From Myxococcales bacterium (GTDB lineage: Bacteria > Myxococcota_C > UBA6777), in NCBI GenBank assembly GCA_027005175.1, contig JALTMC010000287.1:1-14711 (forward strand): a stretch of 14,711 nucleotides of DNA, given 5' to 3'. Shown one piece after another: positions 1 through 8,380 of this stretch (position 1 is the first letter of the stretch; each line of letters begins with the position of its first letter). The translations under genes and the position numbers were made by a program. The notes below the pieces were generated by a model. The model saw nothing but the letters and a program-made list of their open reading frames with translations, searched no databases and was not told the origin of the DNA.

Positions 1-2
1 AA

Positions 3-239
3 CTTGGTATGTCGCATGCGAGTGATTACGCTGCCAGAGCGGCACACGAGATTACGCATGGCCGATACGCCAGGTTGTTTTGGGTTGGCAGTGTTCTGGT
101 GGGACACCTTGCCCCTCTTGCGTTGTTATTCCTCGGCTCTCCCATCGCTGCTGCTGTCGCAGGACTCGGCGCGATCGTAGGTCTGTACTGTTTTGAGCAT
201 GCCTATGTCATGGCTCCTCAAGAGATCCCCAATAGCTAG
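3..239 (+). CDS. NrfD/PsrC-type quinone-interacting membrane subunit, C-terminal end (partial)
   Basis: This is the 3' end of a gene that begins outside the window; the frame is open to the left edge. Visible are two hydrophobic helices (around LFWVGSVLVGHLAPLALLFL and AAAVAGLGAIVGLY) and the ending FEHAYVMAPQEIPNS. That ending is typical of NrfD/PsrC/SoeC-like integral membrane subunits, which usually finish near [YF]E.AYV.APQ.IP.S. Such subunits pass electrons between the quinone pool and an Fe-S/molybdenum dimer. A molybdopterin oxidoreductase gene starts 94 nt downstream on the same strand, so this is most likely its membrane anchor. The Fe-S subunit expected in such complexes is absent here and probably lies just upstream. 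Family assignment is good; the electron direction cannot be read from this fragment. Confidence 0.8.
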   Translation, partial: LGMSHASDYAARAAHEITHGRYARLFWVGSVLVGHLAPLALLFLGSPIAAAVAGLGAIVGLYCFEHAYVMAPQEIPNS

Positions 240-321
240 AGATTCGGGTGTGCTAGGGAGTCTGGACAGGATTTGTTCTTGTCGAAAGATACAGTTTCCC
301 ATGTCGCATTTCTTAGACCAT

Positions 322-327
322 AGGAAG
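322..327 (+). promoter_or_regulatory. Ribosome binding site of the molybdopterin oxidoreductase gene
   Basis: AGGAAG lies 6 nt before the ATG at 334. The in-frame upstream starts at 193 (inside the preceding gene) and 301 (no purine-rich element) lack such a site, so this decides the start. Confidence 0.6.
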
Positions 328-333
328 ATAGAA

Positions 334-3333
334 ATGAGTTTTTCCAAATTGTTTTCGGCCTTGTTGATGAAAGGACCCGCGAAATCAAAGGCTTCTCCGA
401 CGGGTCCGACCAATGTCGCCGGAGAGGCCCTTCCCCGCTATTCCGAGGCGGAGGCTCCTCCTTCCGTGACTTTTACGGAGGTCAAGCATCCGGATGGTCG
501 GTTGACTCGCTACCCACCAGCAGAACACTGGGAGCATTGGGTCGAGTGGGATTCCAAAGCGTGGCCTCGTCGTGTTCCGCGTCAGTTTTCTCTTGTTCCC
601 ACAGTCTGCTTTAACTGCGAGAGTGCTTGTGGCTTGTTGGCTTATGTCGACAAAACTACCTATGAGATCAAGAAATTTGAAGGCAACCCGGCTCATCCAG
701 GGAGTCGTGGTCGAAACTGTGCCAAGGGTCCTGCAACCCACAACCAGATCTATGATCCAGAGCGGATCTTGTATCCCCTTAAACGAGTGGGCAAGCGAGG
801 CGAAGGACGCTGGAAGCGTGTGTCTTGGGAAGAAGCCTTGGAAGATATCGGGGGTCGGATGCGAGAGAGTCGAAAGAAGCGGCTTGATGGCATCATGTAT
901 CATGTGGGGCGACCAGGGGAAGATGGCTTTACCAATCGCTGCATTTCAGCGTGGGGTGTGGATGGTCACAACAGTCACACCAATATCTGTTCTTCGGGGG
1001 CTCGCTTTGGGTATTGGTTTTGGGCGGCCTTTGATCGACCAAGTCCCGACCATGCCAACGCAAATGTCATTCTGTTGATCTCCAGTCATCTTGAGACAGG
1101 CCACTACTTTAATCCTCATGCTCAGAGAATCATGGAGGGAAAAAACAAGGGCGCGAAGTTGATCACCTTCGACCCAAGGATGAGTAACACAGCCAGCAAG
1201 AGCGATGTGTGGTTGCCGACATGGCCGGGAAGTGAAGCAACGGTGCTGCTGTCCATCGCAAACTACTTGCTTCAAAATGACTTGCACGACAAAGACTTTA
1301 TGCGTCAGTGGGTCAACTGGAAAGAGTTCTTACAAGCCGCTCCCAGTGTGATTACAGAGCCCAAAGCTGCGGTAGATCTGATTCAATCGCTGCAGACCTC
1401 TGGCGATCTTGAGAATCCTACCTTTGCGATGTTTGAGGATGTTCTGAAGGCGATCTACTCGGAGTTTTCTTTTGAGAGAGCGGCTAACGAGGCGCAGGTT
1501 TCTGTGGAGAAAATTGCAGAAACCGCCGAACTTGTGGGGAACTGTCAGGGACGTTTGGCAACACATACATGGCGCAGTGCGAGCATTGGAAACCTCGGTG
1601 GATGGCAAGTCGCCCGGACCTTGTTCTTTCTCAATGTCCTGACGGGAAGTGTGGGAACCAAAGGTGGAACGTCGGGCAATAGCTGGAATAAGTTTGTGCC
1701 CAAGCCGTTTAAAAAGCCCCCCGCTTTTAATGCCTGGAATGAGTTGCATATCCCACATGAGTGGCCGCTTGTCTTCTTTGAGATGAGCTTTCTTTTGCCT
1801 CACTTCTTGGAGGAAGGACGAGGGGAGGTGGATGTCTATTTCTCCCGTGTTTACAATCCAATGTGGATTAATCCCGATGGCTTTATGTGGCTGAAGGCAT
1901 TGCAAGACGAAGACAAACTCAAGTGTCATGTGGCCCTGACACCCACATGGAATGAGACCGCGTGGTTTGCTGACTATGTCCTTCCTATGGGTCATTCCGC
2001 AGAGAGGCATGACCTCATGAGCCAAGAAACTCACGCAGGGCAATGGCTCGCCTTTCGGCAGCCTGTGCGTCGTGTTGCGATGGAGCGAGCGGGTCAGCCT
2101 GTTCAGTTTACGTATGAGGCCAACCCAGGTGAGGTGTGGGAAGAGAATGAGTTTTGGATTCAGCTCTCAGCGGCGATGGATCCAGACGGTGATTTGGGTG
2201 TGCGTCAGTGGTTTGAGAGCCCCTACCGAGAGGGGGAGATCATCACGATTGATGAGTACTACAAGTGGATCTTTGACAACAGTGTCCCCGGTCTACCGGA
2301 AAAAGCTGCCGCAGAAGGCCTTGAACCCCTCGCTTATATGCGGAAATATGGGGCTTTTGAGGTGACTCGTGAGAATTATATGCCCTATGCTCACCCGTTG
2401 GAGGGAGCACCTGAGTCGTATACGGTCGATGCACTCGATCGCATCCTTGATGATGAAGAGAACGCTGTGGGTGTGATGGTGGATGGAGAAGCCAAGGTTG
2501 GCTTCGGCAATCTCAGCCGCAAGCTCGACTTCTATGCGCCCACGTTGAAAGAGTGGGGCTGGCCTGAGCAGGAATACCTGATCCCCTGGCCTCTCAAAAG
2601 CCATGTTCATCCCGACAATATCGACCGCAACAACGATGAGATGTTGTTGCTGCCCAACTTTCGTTTGCCCACTTTGATTCACACCCGCAGCGCCAACGCC
2701 AAGTGGTTGTACGAGATCAGTCACAAGAACCCAATCTGGATGCACACCTCTGATGCGGAACGCCTCGGTGTTCGCACCGGTGAGCTGGTTCGTGTGGAGA
2801 CAGAGATCGGCTATTTTGTCGATCGTGTCTGGGTTTCAGAGGGCATCAAGCCGGGCATTATTGCGATGAGTCACCACCTGGGTCGCTGGCGTTTGGAAGA
2901 AAACACGGGTGTTGGTATTGGAACTTCCAACCTTGCGACGTTGGAAGAAGATGGTCAAGGTGGTCACAAGCTCAATATCATCCATGGAGCCCGTCCTTGG
3001 GAGAGTTGCGATCCGGACACTAGCCGTATCTGGTGGGAAGATGTGGGGGTTCACCAAAACCTGACACATGCCGTTCATCCCGATCCCCTCAGCGGTGCAC
3101 ATTGTTGGTTGCAAAAAGCAATCAATGTGAGAAAAGCGGGTCCCAATGACCAGCACGGTGATGTTTGGGTGGACACCAAACGATCCATGGATGTCTATCG
3201 GGAGTGGGTCGGTTTGACTCGCTCTGCTGTGGACCATAGCCCCGATGGAACACGCAGACCGTACTGGATTAAGCGACCCCTTAAACCCATTCGAGAGGCT
3301 TATAAGCTTCCCGAAAAGCCATTTGGTCGATAA
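334..3333 (+). CDS. Molybdopterin-dependent oxidoreductase catalytic subunit (SoeA/PsrA-like, cytoplasmic type)
   Basis: Large subunit (999 aa) of a complex iron-sulfur molybdoenzyme. An N-terminal [4Fe-4S] motif is seen as C92-x2-C95-x3-C99-x29-C129 (VPTVCFNCESACG ... GRNCAKG). The MGD-binding core follows (GRPGEDG; GVDGHNSHTNICSSGAR), with C219 the likely molybdenum ligand by position; then ILLISSHLE and the FDPRMSNTA/LPTWPG segment. A C-terminal dinucleotide-binding domain (NPIWMHTSDAERLGVRTGEL ... AMSHHLGRWR) is present. The N-terminus (MSFSKLFSALLMKGP) has no twin-arginine motif, unlike periplasmic PsrA/PhsA/TtrA, which points to a cytoplasmic enzyme such as the sulfite dehydrogenase SoeA. 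An NrfD-type subunit precedes it; a TorD-like chaperone and a SulP transporter follow in the same operon, and a persulfide dioxygenase lies nearby. A sulfur-oxyanion substrate is therefore favoured, most plausibly sulfite, but this is contextual. Another CISM substrate remains possible. Confidence 0.85.
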   Translation: MSFSKLFSALLMKGPAKSKASPTGPTNVAGEALPRYSEAEAPPSVTFTEVKHPDGRLTRYPPAEHWEHWVEWDSKAWPRRVPRQFSLVPTVCFNCESACGLLAYVDKTTYEIKKFEGNPAHPGSRGRNCAKGPATHNQIYDPERILYPLKRVGKRGEGRWKRVSWEEALEDIGGRMRESRKKRLDGIMYHVGRPGEDGFTNRCISAWGVDGHNSHTNICSSGARFGYWFWAAFDRPSPDHANANVILLISSHLETGHYFNPHAQRIMEGKNKGAKLITFDPRMSNTASKSDVWLPTWPGSEATVLLSIANYLLQNDLHDKDFMRQWVNWKEFLQAAPSVITEPKAAVDLIQSLQTSGDLENPTFAMFEDVLKAIYSEFSFERAANEAQVSVEKIAETAELVGNCQGRLATHTWRSASIGNLGGWQVARTLFFLNVLTGSVGTKGGTSGNSWNKFVPKPFKKPPAFNAWNELHIPHEWPLVFFEMSFLLPHFLEEGRGEVDVYFSRVYNPMWINPDGFMWLKALQDEDKLKCHVALTPTWNETAWFADYVLPMGHSAERHDLMSQETHAGQWLAFRQPVRRVAMERAGQPVQFTYEANPGEVWEENEFWIQLSAAMDPDGDLGVRQWFESPYREGEIITIDEYYKWIFDNSVPGLPEKAAAEGLEPLAYMRKYGAFEVTRENYMPYAHPLEGAPESYTVDALDRILDDEENAVGVMVDGEAKVGFGNLSRKLDFYAPTLKEWGWPEQEYLIPWPLKSHVHPDNIDRNNDEMLLLPNFRLPTLIHTRSANAKWLYEISHKNPIWMHTSDAERLGVRTGELVRVETEIGYFVDRVWVSEGIKPGIIAMSHHLGRWRLEENTGVGIGTSNLATLEEDGQGGHKLNIIHGARPWESCDPDTSRIWWEDVGVHQNLTHAVHPDPLSGAHCWLQKAINVRKAGPNDQHGDVWVDTKRSMDVYREWVGLTRSAVDHSPDGTRRPYWIKRPLKPIREAYKLPEKPFGR

Positions 3334-3337
3334 AACA

Positions 3338-4399
3338 ATGAACGTTGTGAACAAGGCATTCTCCCCCCCCGATTGGGCACAGGCTCGTGGCTACTTGTAT
3401 CACCTGCTCGGCACCCTCTTCTTGCAAGGGGTTCACGAAGGAAATATTGAACATCTACGGATGATTCCGGAGCTAGAGGGACCTCTGCATATCTGGGAGG
3501 AGTCCAACCCCACACCAGAAACGATGCTGTTCGACAAGGCTGACGCTGACCATCAACATCTCTTTGGATTCAATATCTTTCCCTACCAAAGCATGTTTTT
3601 GTCGGAAGAAGGACAGATCGGTGGAGATGAAACACAACGTGTTGTCGAACATTATACTGCGGCTGGATTTCCGATCGTGACCTCTGCTGAAAATCCAGAT
3701 CATATCGGTGTGGAACTTTTCTTTTTGGCCTTTCTTTCCCAAAAAGAATCCCAGGCCCTCCACGCTGATGCTCAGGACCTGTATGAAGAGAGCCGCTTAC
3801 AACAAAGGCGGTTCCTGGACCAGAACTTCTTTTTATGGCTCCCTTTGTTTGTACAGGCAGTTCGTCTCACCAACCATCCCGTGTTTGTTGCACTGGCAGA
3901 GATGGTCTTGACGTTGAGCGTGGAACATCGCAGAGAGCTGGAAGACCTCCCCGAGGAAGAGCCGATCTCCTGGGAAGAGAGGCTTCCTGCTCTCCACCAG
4001 GGAGTCTCCTTCCTGGACGAAGAGAAGACCGGCCTGCGAGAGATCGCAACGTTTTTGCTTTCCCCTGTGAGTAGCGGTTTTTATCTGAGTCGTGATGATA
4101 TCCGTCTGCTCTCAAGAAAACGTCGAGTACCCGCAGGTTTTGGCCCACGGCGCTTGATGCTCACCAACCTTTTTCGCTCGGCTGCTGACTATGAAGAACT
4201 ACCGGATATTGTGGGAGCCTTGCAAGAATACCTCGAAATATGGCAAAACATGGTGGCTTCTTTGAGCCAGTATGAATTGCCTGTTCTTGCGCAAATTTCA
4301 TCTCTTTGGACACAGCGACTCGAAGCAACATCCACATGGCTGAAACGTATAGAACACGAATCTTTGCTTTTGTCTGCTGAAGAGAAAGAGTCTCTATGA
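3338..4399 (+). CDS. TorD/DmsD-like molybdoenzyme maturation chaperone
   Basis: All-helical 353-aa protein with the TorD-family signatures: FGFNIFPYQSMFLSEEG (about residues 76-92), matching the family's Y.S.F....g pattern, and ENPDHIGVELFFLAFL (about 118-133), matching E.pDHi..EL.F...L. Members of the family bind the apo catalytic subunit and aid insertion of the molybdenum cofactor. Here the obvious client is the enzyme encoded immediately upstream, whose stop codon is only 4 nt away, so translation is probably coupled; no clear Shine-Dalgarno is seen. The protein is longer than usual (families are mostly about 200-290 aa). The extra C-terminal 100 or so residues are helical and rich in Leu/Glu/Arg, with no motif I recognise. 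A run of eight C (3363-3370) lies within the first 12 codons. An upstream in-frame start at 3245 would overlap the preceding gene deeply and is unlikely. Confidence 0.8.
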   Translation: MNVVNKAFSPPDWAQARGYLYHLLGTLFLQGVHEGNIEHLRMIPELEGPLHIWEESNPTPETMLFDKADADHQHLFGFNIFPYQSMFLSEEGQIGGDETQRVVEHYTAAGFPIVTSAENPDHIGVELFFLAFLSQKESQALHADAQDLYEESRLQQRRFLDQNFFLWLPLFVQAVRLTNHPVFVALAEMVLTLSVEHRRELEDLPEEEPISWEERLPALHQGVSFLDEEKTGLREIATFLLSPVSSGFYLSRDDIRLLSRKRRVPAGFGPRRLMLTNLFRSAADYEELPDIVGALQEYLEIWQNMVASLSQYELPVLAQISSLWTQRLEATSTWLKRIEHESLLLSAEEKESL

Positions 4400-6393
4400 A
4401 ATTTGCTCACTTCTTTCCGTTTCTCGATCTCAAAGGATATCGCTGGAAAACAGCCTACCGTGATTTTGTAGCAGCTTTGTCAACCACTCCTGCGGCTGTA
4501 CCACAGGGCATTGCTTATGCTGTTATCGCGGGATTCCCCCCTGTGATGGGACTTTATGCATCGACTCTCCCTACCATTGTCGGCGGCTTGTTTCGAAGCT
4601 CTCGTCATGTCATTACAGGTCCGACGAACGCTCTCAGCCTTTTGGTGGGGGGTGGTATCGCTATGTTTGCAGGCTTAGACCCGCTTTCCACTGCGATTAC
4701 GCTGGCCCTCTTGGTGGGGGTGTTTCAACTCCTTGCGGGGTTGTTGCGCCTTGGGGCTGTGGTTGACTATATCTCAAGCCCCGTTGTTATTGGCTATATC
4801 ACCGGAGCTGGCCTGCTTATTGGGATTGGCCAATTACCCAACGTGACTGCCACGCCTGCCGTCAAAAAGGCGATCCCGCTTGCACATGAGCTGATGCTCT
4901 GGCTCGATCATATCGGGCCGATACGGTGGGCACTGATGGGAGCTGTGGGGCTGCTCACATTGTGGTTGCTAGTCTCACGTCGCACCCGTCGTGTGATACC
5001 CAGCCTGCTGCTGGCTCTGGCCATCTCTGGTACTCTCGCTGTGACCGCATTTCCGAATTATGTTCACGTACTACAGAAGATCTGGGGTTGGTTGAGCACG
5101 CTTGCTCTGTCAAACTGGGTGGCGATCGCGATGGCTCTTGGGACAACAACAATTATTGTCCTGATGCGGCTCTTTCGCCCCTCCTGGCCCAGCGCACTCC
5201 TGGCCATTCTTGCCGCTACGATCGTTTCTGTGTTGTTGGGGCTTCCCACACAGGGACTTAAAGTTGTGGGTGACCTTGCACCTGTTCCGGCCGGCTTGCC
5301 CCCGTTCACGATTCCCGATCTGTCGATGCTGGGTCTTCTCACTCCTCTCGCGCTTGCTTGCACTGTTCTCTCGTTGGTGGAGTCTAGCTCGGTGGCCCGC
5401 GCCATTGGTGCCCGTACGGGACAACAGATCGACACCACCGCTGAATTCACTGGGCAGGGCCTCGCCAATATTACAGCCGCTTTTTGTGGTGCTTATCCCA
5501 CCAGCGGCAGCCTCTCTCGCTCTGCTCTCAATGAACAAGGTGGTGCCGAAACCCGCTTGGCTGGTGTTTTTGCAGGCTTGCTGATGATCCTTGTGTTGGT
5601 GGTTCTTGGACCACAAGCCAATCATATCCCCATCGCAAGTTTGGCAGGCTTGCTTCTTGTTGTGGCTGTGGATCTCGTCGATACAAAACGAATTCGTGTC
5701 CTCATGAACAGCACCCAGTCCGATCGACTGGCCTTCCTAGCGACCATGTTTGGTACATGGTTGATGCCGCTCGACAAAGCGATCTATCTCGGCGTGGGAA
5801 TTAGCCTCATCCTGTTCTTGCGCCAGGCCCGCTTGCTTGTTGTGCGAGAGATGGCCATCGACGACGATGACAACCTCGTTCCTGTTCTACCAACTTCGAG
5901 TGAACATCAGCGCTGTGGAGCGATTCGCATCCTTCATCTGGAAGGTCGCCTCTTCTTTGGTGTGGAAGGTGAGCTACAAGCTGCACTCGACCATGTTGTG
6001 CTACAACCGGATGTTCAGGTTCTGTTGGTTCGTCTCAAACGAACACAAGGTATGGATGCCACAGTCGCTCACACCTTTGCTGCCGCAGCACAGCGTATGG
6101 CGGAAAAAGGACGATATCTTTTGCTCGCCGGTGTGCGTGAGGATGCTATGTCTTTGCTCGAACGCACAGGTATTCTTGATGAAATCGGTAGGGAGAATGT
6201 CTTTAGCAGTCGGGTCAAATACTTCGCATCGATGAAGGCTGCCACTTCGCATGCTTGCCAACTTGCGACCGATACACATACCTGCGAGACTTGCCCTCTC
6301 ACTCATTACCTCAAAACACAAGATGAAGAGGCCTTAGCTCATGCCACAACTGAAATCTCTCTTGACAACCAAGATGACGAGATCTCAGAGTGA
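4396..6393 (+). CDS. SulP-family anion transporter with C-terminal STAS domain
   Basis: Membrane protein of 665 aa. The N-terminal SulP signature is clear (VPQGIAYAVIAGFPPVMGLY, residues 35-54; then GPTNALSLL), followed by many hydrophobic helices and the conserved FCGAYPTSGSLSRSALN segment near residue 365. Residues about 505-615 form a STAS domain (AIRILHLEGRLFFGVEGEL onward). SulP proteins move sulfate, bicarbonate and other anions. The start overlaps the chaperone stop (ATGA), so it belongs to the molybdoenzyme operon. In that setting it may export the sulfate made by the oxidoreductase or import a sulfur oxyanion; direction cannot be told from sequence. A short Cys-bearing tail (C621, C630, C633) follows the STAS domain, which is unusual. 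The protein ends in an acidic stretch. Confidence 0.88.
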   Translation: MKFAHFFPFLDLKGYRWKTAYRDFVAALSTTPAAVPQGIAYAVIAGFPPVMGLYASTLPTIVGGLFRSSRHVITGPTNALSLLVGGGIAMFAGLDPLSTAITLALLVGVFQLLAGLLRLGAVVDYISSPVVIGYITGAGLLIGIGQLPNVTATPAVKKAIPLAHELMLWLDHIGPIRWALMGAVGLLTLWLLVSRRTRRVIPSLLLALAISGTLAVTAFPNYVHVLQKIWGWLSTLALSNWVAIAMALGTTTIIVLMRLFRPSWPSALLAILAATIVSVLLGLPTQGLKVVGDLAPVPAGLPPFTIPDLSMLGLLTPLALACTVLSLVESSSVARAIGARTGQQIDTTAEFTGQGLANITAAFCGAYPTSGSLSRSALNEQGGAETRLAGVFAGLLMILVLVVLGPQANHIPIASLAGLLLVVAVDLVDTKRIRVLMNSTQSDRLAFLATMFGTWLMPLDKAIYLGVGISLILFLRQARLLVVREMAIDDDDNLVPVLPTSSEHQRCGAIRILHLEGRLFFGVEGELQAALDHVVLQPDVQVLLVRLKRTQGMDATVAHTFAAAAQRMAEKGRYLLLAGVREDAMSLLERTGILDEIGRENVFSSRVKYFASMKAATSHACQLATDTHTCETCPLTHYLKTQDEEALAHATTEISLDNQDDEISE

Positions 6394-6394
6394 T

Positions 6395-6424
6395 GTTGTT
6401 TCAAGTTGTTTCAAGTTGTTTCAA
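6395..6424 (+). repeat. Three perfect tandem copies of a 10-bp unit (GTTGTTTCAA)
   Basis: GTTGTTTCAA is repeated three times without mismatch at 6395-6404, 6405-6414 and 6415-6424, starting 2 nt after the SulP stop codon. The spacing is close to one helical turn, so iterated protein binding is possible, but the repeat could equally be a slippage product. The rest of the 228-bp gap to the next gene (6394-6621) shows no convincing promoter or hairpin terminator. Confidence 0.9.
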
Positions 6425-6610
6425 ATGAATGTATGTGCTCTTTGTTCTTTGCGATTCTCGGGTGTCTTTTCTTTCCGTCAATGTGAGAAAGTGCCTATTT
6501 TGTAACAGTTTGGTATGAGAGTTGCGTTAGATGCTTCAACCTCTCTGTGTTGATTTTTATCATGGTTAGGCCATGTTCTTCCGATTTAACCCGAAACCCT
6601 GAACTCAAAA

Positions 6611-6616
6611 AAGGTG
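6611..6616 (+). promoter_or_regulatory. Ribosome binding site of the persulfide dioxygenase gene
   Basis: AAGGTG lies 5 nt before the ATG at 6622. It supports that start over in-frame upstream alternatives near 6547, whose extra residues do not match the family. Confidence 0.55.
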
Positions 6617-6621
6617 TTGTG

Positions 6622-7521
6622 ATGAAGATACAAGATTTTTACGACAAAAGAACGAATACCCTGACCTATGTTGTGTTTGATCCTGAAACACGAGATGCTG
6701 TCGTGATCGATCCTGTTTTGGATTACGATCCTGTTGGGTCGAAGGTCTGGACAGAGTCGGTGGATGTGGTGATTGCCTTTCTCAAGGAACAGAAGCTGCG
6801 TCCTCATTTTATTCTGGAGACTCATGCTCACGCCGATCATCTTTCTGGCGCACAACTCTTAAAAAAGAACTTTCCCGACGCAAAGCTGGCTATCGGTGAG
6901 CGGATCACAGAGGTTCAGCGTGTTTTCAAGGGCGTCTTTGATTTGCCAGAAGAGTTCCCAACCGACGGTCGTCAGTTTGATCGCCTTCTCAAAGACGGCG
7001 AAACTGTGACAGCAGGTAGCCTCTCTTTTCATGTTATCTTTACTCCAGGCCATACACCTGCTTGTGCGACATACCGTTTTGAAGATGCTATCTTTACCGG
7101 TGATACGATGTTTATGCCGGACCAGGGTACTGGGCGATGTGACTTCCCGGCGGGTAGTGCCGAAGATCTGTATGAGTCCATTACCGAACGTCTCTATACA
7201 TTGCCTGACGAAACAAGGGTTTTTGTTGGGCACGATTATCAACCCGGAGGACGCGAGCTTCTCTGTGAAAGTACAATCGCAGCGCAAAAGGCATCCAATA
7301 TTCAACTTCCCGAAGGTCGCTCTCGCTCTGAGTTTATTCTCTTTCGCACGGCACGTGATGCAAAACTCAATGCACCCAAGCTTTTGTTTCAAAGTGTCCA
7401 GGTCAATGTTGATGCAGGACATCTCCCAGAGCCCAGCGAGAATGAGGTCCGTTACTTGCGCATCCCTCTCAACGTCTTTCGCCCGGAAGGTGAGGGGGAA
7501 CTCGAACTGCACAACGTTTAA
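6622..7521 (+). CDS. MBL-fold persulfide (sulfur) dioxygenase, ETHE1/Blh-like
   Basis: Metallo-beta-lactamase-fold protein of 299 aa, the family's usual length. Metal site residues are visible: ETHAHADH (H68, H70, D72, H73), TPGHTP (H144), FTGD (D161) and VGHDY (H204). ETHE1-type enzymes hold one Fe(II) with two His and one Asp and oxidise glutathione persulfide or a similar low-molecular-weight persulfide to sulfite. The segments [14 protein letters not shown] and [11 protein letters not shown] and the ending [11 protein letters not shown] are characteristic of the bacterial Blh/SDO branch rather than of glyoxalase II. The product, sulfite, would be the natural substrate of a SoeA-like enzyme such as the one encoded upstream, linking the two transcription units. 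The gene stands 228 bp after SulP and so may have its own promoter. Physiological thiol carrier unknown. Confidence 0.86.
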   Translation: MKIQDFYDKRTNTLTYVVFDPETRDAVVIDPVLDYDPVGSKVWTESVDVVIAFLKEQKLRPHFILETHAHADHLSGAQLLKKNFPDAKLAIGERITEVQRVFKGVFDLPEEFPTDGRQFDRLLKDGETVTAGSLSFHVIFTPGHTPACATYRFEDAIFTGDTMFMPDQGTGRCDFPAGSAEDLYESITERLYTLPDETRVFVGHDYQPGGRELLCESTIAAQKASNIQLPEGRSRSEFILFRTARDAKLNAPKLLFQSVQVNVDAGHLPEPSENEVRYLRIPLNVFRPEGEGELELHNV

Positions 7522-7654
7522 TTTGATGGATTGCACTGGAGTGTTTGGCAGCATGCTTTTGTCTCGACCCTTTCTCTTCTTGTGTTATTGTAAGTTCTCC
7601 GTTTTTTGTAACGCAAACGTGAATCATAGGTTGCTGTGAGAAGGATGTTGTTGG

Positions 7655-8380
7655 ATGAGAACATTGTGGTCATTCTTTTTTGTGTTGGGTGTTGTGGTTT
7701 CCTTTTCCTATTGTTCTCTTCCTGTCACGCCTTCAGAGCAGGATTCTACAGATGGAGGGGAAGCCTCTGGTGATCTTTCTGTGTCGGGGTGTTCATCGGG
7801 CAAAGATTGCAAGACAGGCCAGATCTGTCGGGCAGGAGTGTGTGTTGCCGTTGAGGCTGTTGTTGAAGTGACATCCTCAGAGCCCCAGCTTGAACAGGTG
7901 GTGGAGCCTGGGAGGGAAGCCATTGTTGAGCCTCTGACAGAGCGATCTCTCGAAACCAAAACAGAGCCGACTCCCGAGCCTGTGAAACCGGAAGATGCAG
8001 GCTTCGCGTCGGAGGAACGCATCACTCTTGAACCAGGACCTGAACCATCGGGTTCAGAGCCTGTGATAGAGTCTCCACCCAAAGAGCTTGTACCCGAAAA
8101 GTCCAATGTCCCCACCGCCTCCTCCTTAAATCCTAAACAATTATGTGGAACAAAGAAAGTGACTGTTGTTGCAAAAGGCTCTGGCTTTGTCTCCAAAACA
8201 CAGGCTCGTTTGCAGACTGTCCCACTGCCTACAACCGTCAAGAATTGTTGCGAATTGTCATTTGTGATAGATTTGAGCTTTATACCTCCTGGAAATTACA
8301 AAGTGGAGATCTGTAACCCTCCCAACGACTGCTCAAAGGAGTTGGATCTTAAAGTACTCCATCCCTCGAAATGTCCCTAA
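7655..8380 (+). CDS. Secreted Cys/Glu/Pro-rich protein with TIG-like C-terminal domain (possibly truncated by frameshift)
   Basis: Protein of 241 aa with four visible parts. Residues 1-20 are a hydrophobic signal peptide (MRTLWSFFFVLGVVVSFSYC); Cys20 suggests a lipoprotein, but Tyr at -1 does not fit a canonical lipobox. Residues 46-63 form C-x5-C-x5-C-x4-C (GCSSGKDCKTGQICRAGVC), a pattern common in Myxococcota exported proteins. Residues about 70-150 are a Glu/Pro/Ser linker with repeated EP pairs, likely disordered. Residues about 163-237 have the alternating strand pattern of a TIG/IPT immunoglobulin-like domain (VTVVAKGSGFVSKTQARLQ ... PGNYKVEICNPP) with extra Cys residues. AAGGA lies about 9 nt before the ATG. 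The function is unknown; an envelope or surface role is inferred. The reading frame stops just before a Cys-rich module in another frame, so the original protein may have been about 296 aa. Confidence 0.65.
   Translation: MRTLWSFFFVLGVVVSFSYCSLPVTPSEQDSTDGGEASGDLSVSGCSSGKDCKTGQICRAGVCVAVEAVVEVTSSEPQLEQVVEPGREAIVEPLTERSLETKTEPTPEPVKPEDAGFASEERITLEPGPEPSGSEPVIESPPKELVPEKSNVPTASSLNPKQLCGTKKVTVVAKGSGFVSKTQARLQTVPLPTTVKNCCELSFVIDLSFIPPGNYKVEICNPPNDCSKELDLKVLHPSKCP

Noticed and set aside
193-333. N-terminal extension of the molybdoenzyme to an earlier in-frame start (193 or 301)
   Set aside because: 193 lies inside the preceding membrane-subunit gene and 301 lacks a ribosome site, whereas 334 has AGGAAG at 6 nt. 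The extra residues do not resemble the family.
1330-2043. Long open frame on the minus strand (237 codons)
   Set aside because: It lies wholly antisense to the strongly conserved molybdoenzyme core, and its translation shows no domain or typical composition.
6395-6424. Possible CRISPR array
   Set aside because: The units are only 10 bp with no spacers and no cas genes nearby; it is a simple tandem repeat.
6622-7521. Annotation as hydroxyacylglutathione hydrolase (glyoxalase II)
   Set aside because: The [12 protein letters not shown] and [11 protein letters not shown] segments and the C-terminal pattern fit the persulfide dioxygenase/Blh branch better.
7708-8241. Minus-strand open frame (177 codons) opposite the secreted protein
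   Set aside because: It is a by-product of the biased Glu/Pro/Ser-rich coding strand; its Ser/Gly/Thr-rich translation has no recognisable motif.
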